Source of the DNA: Frankia alni ACN14a
Lineage (GTDB): Bacteria; Actinomycetota; Actinomycetes; Frankiales; Frankiaceae
NCBI RefSeq assembly: GCF_000058485.1
Contig: NC_008278.1
Span: 5,140,962-5,204,961 of the forward strand
Direction: 5' to 3'
DNA length: 64,000 nt
In this document: positions 19,427 to 28,192 of the stretch, piece by piece
How positions within the stretch are numbered: position 1 is the first letter of the stretch
Layout of the letters: each line of letters begins with the position of its first letter
The notes under the pieces: generated by a model
What the model saw: the letters and a program-made list of their open reading frames with translations, nothing else
Database searches by the model: none
Told to the model about the DNA's origin: nothing
Made by a program: the position numbers and the translations under genes

Positions 19427-21805
19427 ATGAGCACCCGCGACGACCTCGACCTGGACCTCGACCCCGCGACGCCGGTGCTGGTCGGGGTCGGCCAGCACGC
19501 CGAGCAGCCCGGCCGGCCCGGGTACGCGCGGCTGTCCGCGGTGGAGCTGGCGGCGGCGGCGGCCCGACGGGCGGTCGAGGACGCCGGCATCGATCCGGCC
19601 GCGATCGACACGGTGGCGGGGGTCCGCCAGTTCGAGATCTCCGGCGCCCGGGCGAAGGCCCCGCTGGGCCGGTCGGACAACTACCCACGCTCGGTCGCCG
19701 CCCGCCTCGGCGCCAACCCCGCGCGCGCCGTACTCGAAGTCGTCGGCGGCCAGTCGCCGCAGCACCTCGTCAACGAGTTCGCCGCGGCGATCGCGACCGG
19801 CGCAGGGCCCGAGGTCGTGCTGCTGTTCGGCTCGGAGGCGATCTCCACCACGCGGGCGCTCGCCGACGCCCCCGACCGGCCCGACTTCACCGAACACGTC
19901 GGCGGCCAACTCGACGACCGCGGCTACGGCCTGACCGGACTGTCGTCGCGCTATCACGCCACCCACGGCCTGCTCGGCGCACCCAGCCAGTACGCCCTGT
20001 TCGAAAACGCCCGCCGGGCGAGGCTGAAACTGTCCCGCGCCGAGTACGCCCAGGCCATGGGCGAACTGTTCGCCCCCTTCACCACGGTCGCCGCCGCCAA
20101 CCCCTACGCCGCAGCTCCCGTCGAACGCGACGCGACCGAGATCGCCACCGTCACCGAACGCAACCGGATGATCGCCGACCCCTACCCGCGGTTCGTCGTC
20201 GCCCGCGACCAGGTCAACCAGGGCGCCGCCGTCCTGCTCACCTCGGTCGCCGCCGCCCGCCGCCTCGGCGTGCCACCCGAAAAGTGGATCTTCCTGGCCG
20301 GCCACGCCGACCTACGCGAACGCGACCTGCTCGCCCGCGCCGACCTCTCGACCAGCCCCGCCGCGATCATGGCCGTCCGCCACGCCCTCGACGTCGCCGG
20401 CCGCACCCTCGACGAGATCAGCACCTTCGACCTGTACAGCTGCTTCCCCATCGCCGTGTTCAACGTCTGCGACGGCCTCGGCCTCGCCCCCGACGACCCC
20501 CGCGGGCTGACCCTCACCGGCGGCCTGCCGTTCTTCGGCGGCGCCGGCAACAACTACTCCATGCACGCCATCGCCGAAACCGTCGCCCGGCTGCGCGCCA
20601 CCCCCGGCTCCCACGGCCTCGTCGGCGCCAACGGCGGCTCCCTGTCCAAATACTCCGTCGGCATCTACACCACCACCCCCACACCGTGGCGGCCCGACCA
20701 CAGCGCCACCCTCCAGGCCGAGATCGACTCCTGGGAACCCGTCGCGGTCGCGACCCGCGCCGACGGCCCGGCGACGATCGAGACGTTCACCATCACCCAC
20801 GGCCGTGACGGCCAGCGCACCGGCATCATCGTCGGCCGCCTCGACCGCGACGGCCGGCGCTTCCTCGCCACCACCACCCGCGGCGACACCGACCTGCTCG
20901 ACCTGCTGGCCGGCGAATCCCCGTTCGGCGAACAGATCTTCGTGCGCGCCACCGCGGACGGCAACCGGGCCGCCGTCAGCCGCGCCGCCCTGACCGCCCT
21001 GCTCCCCACCCGCAGCCCTGGTTTCCGCGACGGCTACGAGCACATCCTCGTCCGCCGAGACGGCCACCTCCTCGAGGTCACCATCAACCGGCCCCAGGTC
21101 CGCAACGCGCTGCATCCGCCGGCGAACACCGAGCTGGCCGAGGTCTTCGACGCCTACTTCGCCGACCCCGACCTGTGGGTCGCGATCATCACCGGTGCCG
21201 GGGACACCGCGTTCAGCGCCGGCAACGACCTGACCTGGACAGCCAGCGGCAAACGCGGCTCGGTGCCGCTGACCGGCTTCGCCGGGCTCACCAGCCGCCG
21301 GGACCTGACCAAACCCGTCATCGCCGCCGTCAACGGCCACGCCCTCGGCGGCGGCTGCGAAATCGCCCTCGCCTGCCACCTCGTCGTCGCCGACACCACC
21401 GCCCGGTTCGCCCTCACCGAAGTCCGCGTCGGCCTCGCCGCCGGCGCCGGCGGCCTGGTCCGCCTCCCCCGCGCCCTGCCGCCGAAGCTCGCCACCGAGA
21501 TGATCCTCACCGGCCGCCGCCTCGACGCCACCGAAGCCCACGCGCACGGCCTTGTCAACCGGATCGTCCCCGCCGGCACCGCCCTCGACGGCGCCCGCGC
21601 GCTCGCCGCCGACATCCTCGCCGGCTCACCCACCTCGGTACGCGTCTCCCTGCAGATCATGAACGAGACCGCCGGGATCACCGACCCCCACGACGCCGTC
21701 ACCCACGACTCCCCTGCCCTCGACGACCTCCTCCTCAGCGAGGACATGCTCGAAGGCCTCACCGCCTTCGCCGAGAAACGCACCCCCCACTGGCGCAACC
21801 GCTGA
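19427..21805 (+). CDS. Thiolase-like protein fused to an enoyl-CoA hydratase (792 aa)
   Basis: Residues about 10-380 are a thiolase-like fold of the acetyl-CoA acetyltransferase/SCP2-thiolase-like type 1 group (STFDLYSCFPIAVFNVCDGL, GLPFFGGAGNNYSMHA); about 400-520 resemble that family's extra C-terminal domain. The usual nucleophilic Cys is not visible where VVGGQSPQHLVNE stands (residues 105-117), so a synthetic or degradative thiolase reaction is doubtful. Residues about 538-792 are a crotonase domain that keeps both catalytic glutamates (GGGCEIALAC, FALTEVRVGL). ATG 19427 has AGGAG at 19417-19421. It lies 88 bases behind the CoA-transferase on the same strand. The fusion may channel an enoyl-CoA. 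Confidence 0.85.
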   Translation: MSTRDDLDLDLDPATPVLVGVGQHAEQPGRPGYARLSAVELAAAAARRAVEDAGIDPAAIDTVAGVRQFEISGARAKAPLGRSDNYPRSVAARLGANPARAVLEVVGGQSPQHLVNEFAAAIATGAGPEVVLLFGSEAISTTRALADAPDRPDFTEHVGGQLDDRGYGLTGLSSRYHATHGLLGAPSQYALFENARRARLKLSRAEYAQAMGELFAPFTTVAAANPYAAAPVERDATEIATVTERNRMIADPYPRFVVARDQVNQGAAVLLTSVAAARRLGVPPEKWIFLAGHADLRERDLLARADLSTSPAAIMAVRHALDVAGRTLDEISTFDLYSCFPIAVFNVCDGLGLAPDDPRGLTLTGGLPFFGGAGNNYSMHAIAETVARLRATPGSHGLVGANGGSLSKYSVGIYTTTPTPWRPDHSATLQAEIDSWEPVAVATRADGPATIETFTITHGRDGQRTGIIVGRLDRDGRRFLATTTRGDTDLLDLLAGESPFGEQIFVRATADGNRAAVSRAALTALLPTRSPGFRDGYEHILVRRDGHLLEVTINRPQVRNALHPPANTELAEVFDAYFADPDLWVAIITGAGDTAFSAGNDLTWTASGKRGSVPLTGFAGLTSRRDLTKPVIAAVNGHALGGGCEIALACHLVVADTTARFALTEVRVGLAAGAGGLVRLPRALPPKLATEMILTGRRLDATEAHAHGLVNRIVPAGTALDGARALAADILAGSPTSVRVSLQIMNETAGITDPHDAVTHDSPALDDLLLSEDMLEGLTAFAEKRTPHWRNR

Positions 21806-21811
21806 CCGCAC

Positions 21812-22660
21812 TCAGCCGTTGGTGTAGGTCGGCGGGCGCTTCTCGCGAAACGCCGAGATCTGCTCGGTGTGGTCGCGGGTGAAGGCGGTCATGATCTGGG
21901 TGCGGTTCTCCAGGTCGATGCCCGCCTGCAGGCTGCCGACCTCGAGCTGGCTCCAGGCCACCTCCTTGGTCATCCACACGCCCATCGGGCTGTTCGCCGT
22001 GATCTGCGCGGCGATCTCCAGGGCGGCGTCGAGCGTCTCGCCGTCGGGGACGACCCGGCTGACCAGGCCGAGCCGCTCCGCCTCGGCGGCGTCGACGAGC
22101 CGGCCGGTGAGCAGCAGCTCGTGCGACCGCCCGGCGCCGATCAGCCGGGGCAGCAGCCAGCTCACCCCGATGTCGCAGCCGGACAGGCCGATGCGGACGA
22201 ACGCGGCGTTGAACCGGGCGGAGGTGGCGGCGACCCGGATGTCGGCGGCCAGCGCCAGGCCGAATCCGCCGCCCGCCGCCGGCCCGTTCACCGCGGCGAT
22301 CACCGGCTGTGCGAGGTTGCGCAGCCGGGGGACGAGGGCCGCGATCGCCTGTTGGGTGTGCAGGCGGGCCTGCGGGGAGGCATCGGCCTCGCCCGCCCGC
22401 TTGCCCGGCATGCTGAACAGGTCCAGCCCGGCGCAGAATCCGCGACCGGCGCCGGTCAGCACCACGACCCGGCACGCCTCGTCGGCGGTCACCTCGTCGA
22501 GGGCGTGGTGCAGGTCGCGGATCATTTCCGCGGACAGTGCGTTGAGCCGCTCCGGCCGGTTCATCGTCAGCACGCGCACGCCCGGCGCGGGCTGCGTCAC
22601 CAGCACCGTGCGGCCCTCGGCCGCAGTGTCCCGCAGATACAGATCGCCGTTGAGGTACAC
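21812..22660 (-). CDS. Enoyl-CoA hydratase/isomerase family protein (282 aa)
   Basis: Crotonase fold with the oxyanion-hole segments FCAGLDLFSMPG and NGPAAGGGFGLALAADIRV. The two catalytic glutamates of enoyl-CoA hydratase are not present: Gly replaces the first in GGGFGLAL, and SARFNAAFVRIGL lacks the second. It may therefore be an isomerase, thioester hydrolase or C-C lyase of the superfamily. GTG 22660 follows GGGCGGG; the preceding frame is repeat-derived. It is the last gene of the minus-strand catabolic run and ends only six bases from the oppositely oriented fusion gene. Confidence 0.8.
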   Translation of the reverse strand: MYLNGDLYLRDTAAEGRTVLVTQPAPGVRVLTMNRPERLNALSAEMIRDLHHALDEVTADEACRVVVLTGAGRGFCAGLDLFSMPGKRAGEADASPQARLHTQQAIAALVPRLRNLAQPVIAAVNGPAAGGGFGLALAADIRVAATSARFNAAFVRIGLSGCDIGVSWLLPRLIGAGRSHELLLTGRLVDAAEAERLGLVSRVVPDGETLDAALEIAAQITANSPMGVWMTKEVAWSQLEVGSLQAGIDLENRTQIMTAFTRDHTEQISAFREKRPPTYTNG

Positions 22661-22676
22661 GGGCCCGCCCTTCGCT

Positions 22677-22727
22677 CGGATCGGCCGTCTCGGACAGGCC
22701 GTCTCGGATCGGCCCTCTCGGATCGCC
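22677..22727. repeat. 14-bp tandem repeat between two operon genes
   Basis: The unit CGGATCGGCCGTCT occurs about 3.6 times with single-base changes, just upstream of the hydratase start. Confidence 0.8.
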
Positions 22728-22778
22728 GGCGCTGGCGTCGCGCCTTCGGGGGCCGTGGGCGACGCCGGCCCGGTCGGG

Positions 22779-23618
22779 TCAGCTCGTCGTCGGGGGCATC
22801 GGCCTCGGCCGGCTGGTATCACGGTGGACCCGGAAGAGCGCCTCCTGGCTCAGGCTCGCGCCGAGGATGCCGTCGGCGGTGTGGATCGTGCCGGAGTACA
22901 GCCCGCGTCCCCCCGCCGCCGAGTGCGGGACCAGGTCGAGCAGCACCCAGTCGTCCATCCGGATCGGCCGGTGGAACCAGACGGCGTGGTCGAGGCTCGC
23001 GCCCGAGAGGGCCGCGCCGCCGGGAAACGCCGCGAGGCCGGTGAAGGTGTCCGACAGGTAGGTCAGGACGCAGGCGTGCAGCAGCCGGTCGTCGGGCAGC
23101 GCGACGGTGCTGCGCGCCCACACGCGGGTGGGCCACCCGGAGTTCTCGTAGGGCTGTTTCGGCAGCCGGCCCTCGATCGAGAACAGCCGACCGAAGCGCA
23201 GCTGGTCGGCCGTGTCCGGGTCGCCGGCGTCGGGCATCGGGTCGACCTGGTGGTCGGCGCCGTCCTCCGGGACCTGGAACGACACCGACATGTTGAAGAT
23301 GACCTTGCCGCCCTGGACGGCGACGACCCGGCGGGCGGAGAACGACCGGCCGTCCCGGTCCCGCTCCACCCGGAAGATCGTCGGCCGGGAGGCGTCCCCG
23401 CTGCGCAGGTAGTAGCCGTGTAACGAGTGCGGGACGCGCCCGGTGGGCACCGTGCGTCCGGCGGCGAGCAACGCCTGGGCGGCGACCTGCCCGCCGTAGA
23501 GGGAGTACCGGTCCTCGAACACCGTCAGGGCCCGGTAGAGGTCCTGGTCCAGCTCCTCCAGCTCCAGCAGATCGAGAATCGAGGCCCCCGGCTCGGCCGG
23601 CGGCGGCACGCTGCTCAC
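22779..23618 (-). CDS. tesB: Acyl-CoA thioesterase II, TesB family (279 aa)
   Basis: Double hot-dog thioesterase releasing free acid and CoA from acyl-CoA. The first hot-dog has YGGQVAAQALLAA, HSLHGYYLRSGD and FSARRVVAVQGGKVIFNMSVSFQ; the second has SLDHAVWFHRPIRMDDWVLLD and GRGLYSGTIHT. Length is typical. GTG 23618 follows AAGGGGGC; an ATG two bases upstream is immediately stopped. It is 15 bases behind the racemase gene. In this operon it may recycle CoA from intermediates that cannot be degraded further. Confidence 0.92.
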   Translation of the reverse strand: MSSVPPPAEPGASILDLLELEELDQDLYRALTVFEDRYSLYGGQVAAQALLAAGRTVPTGRVPHSLHGYYLRSGDASRPTIFRVERDRDGRSFSARRVVAVQGGKVIFNMSVSFQVPEDGADHQVDPMPDAGDPDTADQLRFGRLFSIEGRLPKQPYENSGWPTRVWARSTVALPDDRLLHACVLTYLSDTFTGLAAFPGGAALSGASLDHAVWFHRPIRMDDWVLLDLVPHSAAGGRGLYSGTIHTADGILGASLSQEALFRVHRDTSRPRPMPPTTS

Positions 23619-23633
23619 ATTCGCCCCCTTGCG

Positions 23634-24761
23634 TCAGCTGGCGGTGGTCAGGCCCCAGGCCTGTCTCACCTGGGCGAGGGTGGAGCTGCCCACGGCCGGT
23701 CCCATCTCGGCGACCCGCCCCGGGGTGCGCGAGAAGCGCGGCGCCGGGGCCGGAGCCACCTCGTCGCCCAGGTCGACGAACACCTCCCGGGCGGCCAGAT
23801 GCGGGTGCGCGCGCGCCTCCGACCAGCTCAGCACCGGCGCCGCACAAGCGTCGGTGCCGTTGAACACCTGCTCCCACTCCGCCCGGGTGCGGCTGGCGAA
23901 CACGGTGGCGAACGCCGCGCGCATCTGCGGCCAGCGGCTGGCGTCGTTCTGGGCGTCCGCCCACTCCGGCAGGCCCAGCAGCTCGACGAGCCTGGCGTAG
24001 AACTGCGCCTCGATGGCGCCGACGGAGAACCAGCCGCCGTCGGCGGTCTCGTAGACGTCGTACCAGGGTCGGCCGGTGTCCAGCATGTTCGTGCCCCGCG
24101 GCTCGCCCCACTCCTTGCGGGAGATCATCGACCACATCATCGCCGACAGCGACGCCACCCCGTCGACGATGGCGCAGTCGACGACCTGCCCCCGGCCGGA
24201 GCCGCGGGCCTCGTGCAGCGCGGCGAGGATGCCGACGACGAGGTACAGCGCGCCGCCGCCGAAGTCGCCGACCAGGTTCAGCGGCACCTGCGGCGGCCCG
24301 CCCGCCCGGCCGATCGCGCCCAGCGCCCCGGTGATCGCGACGTAGTTGATGTCGTGGCCGGCGGAGCGCGACCAGGGACCCTCCTGGCCCCACCCGGTCA
24401 TCCGGCCGTAGACCAGTGCGGGGTTGCGGGCGAGCAGCGCGTCGGGCCCGAGGCCGAGCCGCTCGGTGACCCCCGGCCGGTAGCCCTCGATGAACACGTG
24501 GGCGGCGTCGATCAGGTCCAGCAGACCGGCGTGCTCGTCGGGGTTCTTCAGGTCGAGCGCGACGGACGGTCGACCACGGGTCAGCCAGTCGGGCTGCGTG
24601 CCCACGGTGGCCGGCTTGTCCACCCGGATGACGTCCGCGCCGAGCTCGGTGAGCAGCGTGGCCGCGAACGGCGCCGGCCCGATGCCGGCCAACTCGATGA
24701 CCCGCACGCCGTGCAACGGGCCGTACGCGGCCGCGGGAGAGGGGGTCGAGGGGTCGGGCAT
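23634..24761 (-). CDS. Alpha-methylacyl-CoA racemase (375 aa)
   Basis: Converts 2R-methylacyl-CoA to the 2S form, the form used by acyl-CoA dehydrogenases. It belongs to the CaiB/BaiF superfamily but shows the racemase residues: GHDINYVAITGAL (His126 equivalent of the mycobacterial enzyme), NLVGDFGGGALYLVVGILAAL (Asp156 equivalent) and VGAIEAQFY (Glu241 equivalent). ATG 24761 lies five bases after AGGAG; ATG 24764 is a close alternative. Its place next to an acyl-CoA dehydrogenase suggests that branched-chain, steroid-side-chain or isoprenoid acids enter this pathway. Confidence 0.88.
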   Translation of the reverse strand: MPDPSTPSPAAAYGPLHGVRVIELAGIGPAPFAATLLTELGADVIRVDKPATVGTQPDWLTRGRPSVALDLKNPDEHAGLLDLIDAAHVFIEGYRPGVTERLGLGPDALLARNPALVYGRMTGWGQEGPWSRSAGHDINYVAITGALGAIGRAGGPPQVPLNLVGDFGGGALYLVVGILAALHEARGSGRGQVVDCAIVDGVASLSAMMWSMISRKEWGEPRGTNMLDTGRPWYDVYETADGGWFSVGAIEAQFYARLVELLGLPEWADAQNDASRWPQMRAAFATVFASRTRAEWEQVFNGTDACAAPVLSWSEARAHPHLAAREVFVDLGDEVAPAPAPRFSRTPGRVAEMGPAVGSSTLAQVRQAWGLTTAS

Positions 24762-24769
24762 CATCGCTC

Positions 24770-24835
24770 CTTCGGGGTGGATCACGGCTTCCGGGCGGGT
24801 CAGTACTTCCGGGTGGATCGCGGCTTCGGGGTAAA
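24770..24835. repeat. Imperfect direct repeat upstream of the racemase start
   Basis: Two imperfect copies of a unit of about 33 bases, sharing GGGTGGATC and CGGCTTC, lie in the 122-base gap between the dehydrogenase stop and the racemase ATG. Confidence 0.6.
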
Positions 24836-24883
24836 ACAGGTCCCTGGCTCGGATCATGCCGTTCCCGGCCGCGTGGTGCCTGG

Positions 24884-26113
24884 TCAGCCGGGGGTGGGGA
24901 TGCCGGAGGCCGCCGGCGCCGGGACGGCCGGGGTGGTGGTCCGCGCCCGCAGCAGGCGCCGGGCGACGGCGTGCTTGTGCACCTCGGTCGGGCCGTCGTA
25001 GAGGCGGAACGCCCGAATGTCCCGGAAGATCATCTCGACGACGGTCTCGTCGGTCACCCCGATGCCGCCGAGGACCTGCACGCAGCGGTCGGCGACGCGG
25101 AACAGCTCCTCGGACACGTAGCACTTGACCTTCGACGCCTCGTGCCTGCCCTGTTCCCCCCGGTCGAGCAGCCAGCAGGCGTGCCAGATCGCCAGCCGGC
25201 AGTTGTCCAGTGCGATCTCGTTGTCGGCGAGCTGGAAGCCGACGCCCTGGTGCTCCCCGATCGGGCGACCGAACGCCGTGCGGGTGCGGGCGTGCTCGAC
25301 GGCGATGCTGTGCGCCCGGTCGGCCGCGCCCAGCCAGCGCATGCAGTGGGTCAGCCGGGCCGGGGTGAGCCGCAGCTGGGCGTAGCGGAAGGCGTCGCCG
25401 GGCGTGCCGAGCACCGCCGAGGCGGGCAGGCGCAGGTCGCGGAAGGTCACCACGCCGTGACCCTCGACGTAGTTGCGGTCCATGGTGTTCATGACCCGCT
25501 CCACCTCGATGCCGGGTGTGTCGCCCCGGGTGAGGAACAGCGTCGGGCCGCCCAGCCCGTCGGCGCCGGGGGCCAGCCGGGCCATGATGATCCAGGTCAG
25601 CGCGCCGTTCGCCCCGGTGATCAGCCACTTGCGCCCGTTGACCACGAAGTCGTCGCCGTCGCGGACGGCCTCGGTGAGCAGCTGGTTCGGGTCGGAGCCG
25701 GCGCCGCCCGGCTCGGTCATCGCGAACACCGAGCGCGCCCCGCCCTCAATGACCGGCCGCAGGAACTCCTCCTGCTGCTCCGGGTCGGCGATCTTCGCCA
25801 GCAGCCCCATGTTCGCCTCGTCCGGCGCGGCGCAGTTCATCGCCACCGGCCCGAGCGTCGACCAGCCGGCCGCCTCGTAGACCACCGCCTGCTCGATGTG
25901 GGTGAGCTCCCGGCCGCCGAACCTCCTCGGCGCCTGGATGGTCAGCAGGCCGGCCTTACGCGCCAGGCCGACGAGGTCCTGGCGCAGCTCGTCGGTGGGG
26001 CCGTGCGCGGTCAGCCGCGGGTCGCGCTCGAACGGGACGATCTCGTTCTCGACGAACGACCGCACCCGCTCCCGAAGATCCACCAGCTCCTGCGGAAGAC
26101 TGAAATCGATCAT
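24884..26113 (-). CDS. Acyl-CoA dehydrogenase, ACAD10/11 (LvaC)-like (409 aa)
   Basis: FAD-dependent acyl-CoA dehydrogenase of usual length. Motifs: FAMTEPGGAGSDP for flavin and substrate, KWLITGANGA, RTAFGRPIGEHQGVGFQLAD, QVLGGIGVTDE and RLYDGPTEVHKHAVAR. The last has Asp before Gly, as in ACAD10/11 proteins, where medium-chain enzymes have Glu. It sits 30 bases behind a phosphotransferase gene, reproducing as two genes the kinase-dehydrogenase fusion of vertebrate ACAD10/11 and the LvaA/LvaC pair of Pseudomonas putida. Those pairs turn 4-hydroxyacyl-CoA into 3-hydroxyacyl-CoA through a 4-phospho intermediate; the same role here is inferred. Confidence 0.87.
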   Translation of the reverse strand: MIDFSLPQELVDLRERVRSFVENEIVPFERDPRLTAHGPTDELRQDLVGLARKAGLLTIQAPRRFGGRELTHIEQAVVYEAAGWSTLGPVAMNCAAPDEANMGLLAKIADPEQQEEFLRPVIEGGARSVFAMTEPGGAGSDPNQLLTEAVRDGDDFVVNGRKWLITGANGALTWIIMARLAPGADGLGGPTLFLTRGDTPGIEVERVMNTMDRNYVEGHGVVTFRDLRLPASAVLGTPGDAFRYAQLRLTPARLTHCMRWLGAADRAHSIAVEHARTRTAFGRPIGEHQGVGFQLADNEIALDNCRLAIWHACWLLDRGEQGRHEASKVKCYVSEELFRVADRCVQVLGGIGVTDETVVEMIFRDIRAFRLYDGPTEVHKHAVARRLLRARTTTPAVPAPAASGIPTPG

Positions 26114-26143
26114 GATTTTCCCTGCAGTCTCGTCGGAATGCGG

Positions 26144-27229
26144 TCAGGGGCGGGCGGCGGTGAGGTCCGCCGTCCAGCCGAGCACGGCGTCGGCGATCCG
26201 CGCGAACCCGGCGTAGCGGGGGCCGGCCACCGGATCGCCGGCGAAGCGCCGGTACAGCTGCATCCAGGCGATCGCCAGCCGTAACCGGGCCAGCGCCAGA
26301 TGGAAGCCCAGCTCGGCCGGCGGGCGGCCCGCCGCGGCGAAGTAGCCCGCGGCGACCTGCTCGCGCCGCGGGAAGCCGGGTTCGAGCGAGGGCACCTGGC
26401 GCAGCTCGTGCAGCGCCGGCGGGTCGTCCGGCTCGATCCAGTAGGACAGCAGCACCGCCAGGTCGAACAGGGGGTCGCCGCGGGTCGTCATGTCCCAGTC
26501 GAGGACGGCGACCGGGGCGAGGGTCCCCGGGGCGACGAGCATGTTGTCGAACTTGAGGTCGCCGTGGATCAGGCGCGCCTCGCCCGCCGGCACGTCGACG
26601 ACGGCGGCGCGCAGCCAGCCGATCACCGCCCTGGCGGCGGCCGGCGGCCCGTCGGGGTACACCGCGGCGGCCCGGCGAGCCCAGCCCTCCACCTGCCGGC
26701 CGAGGAACCCCTCGGGCCGGCCGAGATCCCCGAGCCCGACCGACGCCGGGTCCAGGGCGTGCAGGGCTGCCATCGCCGCCAGCAGGGTCGCGGTCAGCCG
26801 CCCGGGAACCGAGTCGGCACCGGCGGGCTCGGCCGCGGCGAGCGCGGGCGGCACGGTGGCGCCGACGGTGACGCCGTCGCGGTACTCCAGCACCTGGAAC
26901 TGGGCGCCGAGAACGTCGGTGTCGGTGCAGAAGTGCACCCCGCGCGGGGCGAGCGGGTAGCCCGCGCCGAGCTGGCGCAGCACCCGCCACTCGCGCGCCA
27001 TGTCGTTGGCGCCCTCCGCCGACGGCCCGGGCGGCGGGCGGCGCAGCACGGCGGGGCTGCCGTTCACGGACACCAGATAGTTGAGGTTCGCCAGGCCACC
27101 GGCGAACTGGCGGGGAGCGACGTCGGTGTCCAGGTGCAGCCCGTGACGGGCCAGCTCGGCGGCGACCCGGTCCCAGGGCTGGGCGATCGTCGTCTCGGGC
27201 GGTCGGAACCGCGGGTCGACGCCGGTCAC
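26144..27229 (-). CDS. APH-family phosphotransferase, LvaA/ACAD10-type kinase (361 aa)
   Basis: Aminoglycoside-phosphotransferase fold. The N-lobe has FAGGLANLNYLVSV and AVLRRPPPGP; the C-lobe has LIHGDLKFDNMLV with the catalytic Asp and VLDWDMTTRGDPLFDLA with the metal-binding Asp. The order and wording match the kinase half of ACAD10/11 rather than antibiotic kinases. GTG or ATG ambiguity is absent: ATG 27229 overlaps the hydratase stop (27226) in an ATGA. The acyl-CoA dehydrogenase follows 30 bases later. Predicted to phosphorylate the 4-hydroxyl of an acyl-CoA. Confidence 0.87.
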   Translation of the reverse strand: MTGVDPRFRPPETTIAQPWDRVAAELARHGLHLDTDVAPRQFAGGLANLNYLVSVNGSPAVLRRPPPGPSAEGANDMAREWRVLRQLGAGYPLAPRGVHFCTDTDVLGAQFQVLEYRDGVTVGATVPPALAAAEPAGADSVPGRLTATLLAAMAALHALDPASVGLGDLGRPEGFLGRQVEGWARRAAAVYPDGPPAAARAVIGWLRAAVVDVPAGEARLIHGDLKFDNMLVAPGTLAPVAVLDWDMTTRGDPLFDLAVLLSYWIEPDDPPALHELRQVPSLEPGFPRREQVAAGYFAAAGRPPAELGFHLALARLRLAIAWMQLYRRFAGDPVAGPRYAGFARIADAVLGWTADLTAARP

Positions 27230-28089
27230 CCCGCGTCCCCCGAGCCGGAGGCGGCGGGCGCGGCGGGCGCGGCGGGCGCGGCGGTGAGCTGGCCTCGGTT
27301 CCCGGCGACGATGCCCGCGCGGCGGCCGGCGACGCCGCCGGCGTCGAAGCCGCGTTCCAGCCAGGCGGCGGCGGCGCGCGACTCGGCGGCCAGCGCGTCG
27401 GCGGTGCCCTGCGCCGCGATCGCCCGCGCGGAGGCGAGGAACGCCACCCGCGTCGCCGGGTCCGACGCGCGGATGCGCTGGGCGAGGCGGTGGGCGGCGG
27501 GCAGCAGGTCGTCGTGCGGGACGACCTCGCTGACCAGACCCGCGTCCCGGGCGGCCACCGGGTCGAGGAACTCACCGGACAGGCTCATCCGCAGCGCCCG
27601 GCGCTCGCCGACCGCCCGCGGAAGCAGGACACTCATTCCCCAGCTCGGCAGGACGCCGACCCGGGTGTGGGTGTCGGCGAACGCCGCCCGCTGCGAGGCG
27701 ATGAGGATGTCGCAGTGCAGCGCCAGCTCGAAGCCGCCGGTGATCGCCGGACCGTTGATCGCGCCGATCAGCGGCTTGCCGGTCGGCTCCCAGGGCAGAC
27801 CGGGCGGCGGGCCGGCGTCGCCCGGACGGGTCTGGGCCAGGCGCAGGTTCTCGCCGCTGCCGGCCACCTCGCCGAGGTCGAGGCCGGCGCAGAACGCCGG
27901 GTCGGCGCCGGTGAGGACGACGACGTCGACGGCGTCGTCGGCGTCCGCCGCGGCGAGCGCCGCCCGCAGGGTCCGGATCAGCCGGGCGGTCAGGGCGTTG
28001 CGTGCCTTCGGCCGGTGCAGGGTGAGGACGGCGACCCCGTCCACCCGCTCGACCAGGAGTTCACCGGTGCCGGGATCGGCGTCGACCAT
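27226..28089 (-). CDS. Enoyl-CoA hydratase/isomerase family protein (287 aa)
   Basis: Crotonase family: FCAGLDLGEVAG, NGPAITGGFELALHCDILIA and FADTHTRVGVLPSWGMSVLLP. The first catalytic Glu is kept (GGFEL) but the second is replaced by His (ADTHTRVG), as in many actinobacterial EchA proteins whose reaction is not settled. The Ala/Pro tail (AAPAAPAAPA) comes from a short GC-rich repeat. It overlaps the phosphotransferase gene by four bases and is third-to-last upstream in the operon order, after the dienoyl-CoA isomerase gene. Confidence 0.85.
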   Translation of the reverse strand: MVDADPGTGELLVERVDGVAVLTLHRPKARNALTARLIRTLRAALAAADADDAVDVVVLTGADPAFCAGLDLGEVAGSGENLRLAQTRPGDAGPPPGLPWEPTGKPLIGAINGPAITGGFELALHCDILIASQRAAFADTHTRVGVLPSWGMSVLLPRAVGERRALRMSLSGEFLDPVAARDAGLVSEVVPHDDLLPAAHRLAQRIRASDPATRVAFLASARAIAAQGTADALAAESRAAAAWLERGFDAGGVAGRRAGIVAGNRGQLTAAPAAPAAPAASGSGDAG

Positions 28090-28130
28090 GACGGCTCCTC
28101 GTTCGGAAGGGTTCGGCTGTCGGGCGGCGG

Positions 28131-28192
28131 GCGCCGGTCAGAGCGGTGGGCGCCGGTCGTCAGAGCGGTGGGGCGCCGGTCAGAGCGGTGGG
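28131..28192. repeat. 19-bp repeat spanning a stop codon
   Basis: GCGCCGGTCAGAGCGGTGG occurs at 28131-28149, at about 28150-28171 with two extra bases, and at about 28173-28192. The last copy contains the stop (28180-28182) of the dienoyl-CoA isomerase gene. Confidence 0.85.

Noticed and set aside
16903-19680. 925-codon frame opposite the double CoA-transferase
   Set aside because: Low-complexity Arg/Gly/Asp product and antisense to a clear enzyme gene; a GC-rich shadow.
23634-24761. Ordinary CaiB-type CoA-transferase
   Set aside because: The His, Asp and Glu contexts of alpha-methylacyl-CoA racemase are all present.
26144-27229. Aminoglycoside resistance kinase
   Set aside because: Although the fold is APH, sequence wording and the adjacent acyl-CoA dehydrogenase match the ACAD10/11 and LvaA kinases.
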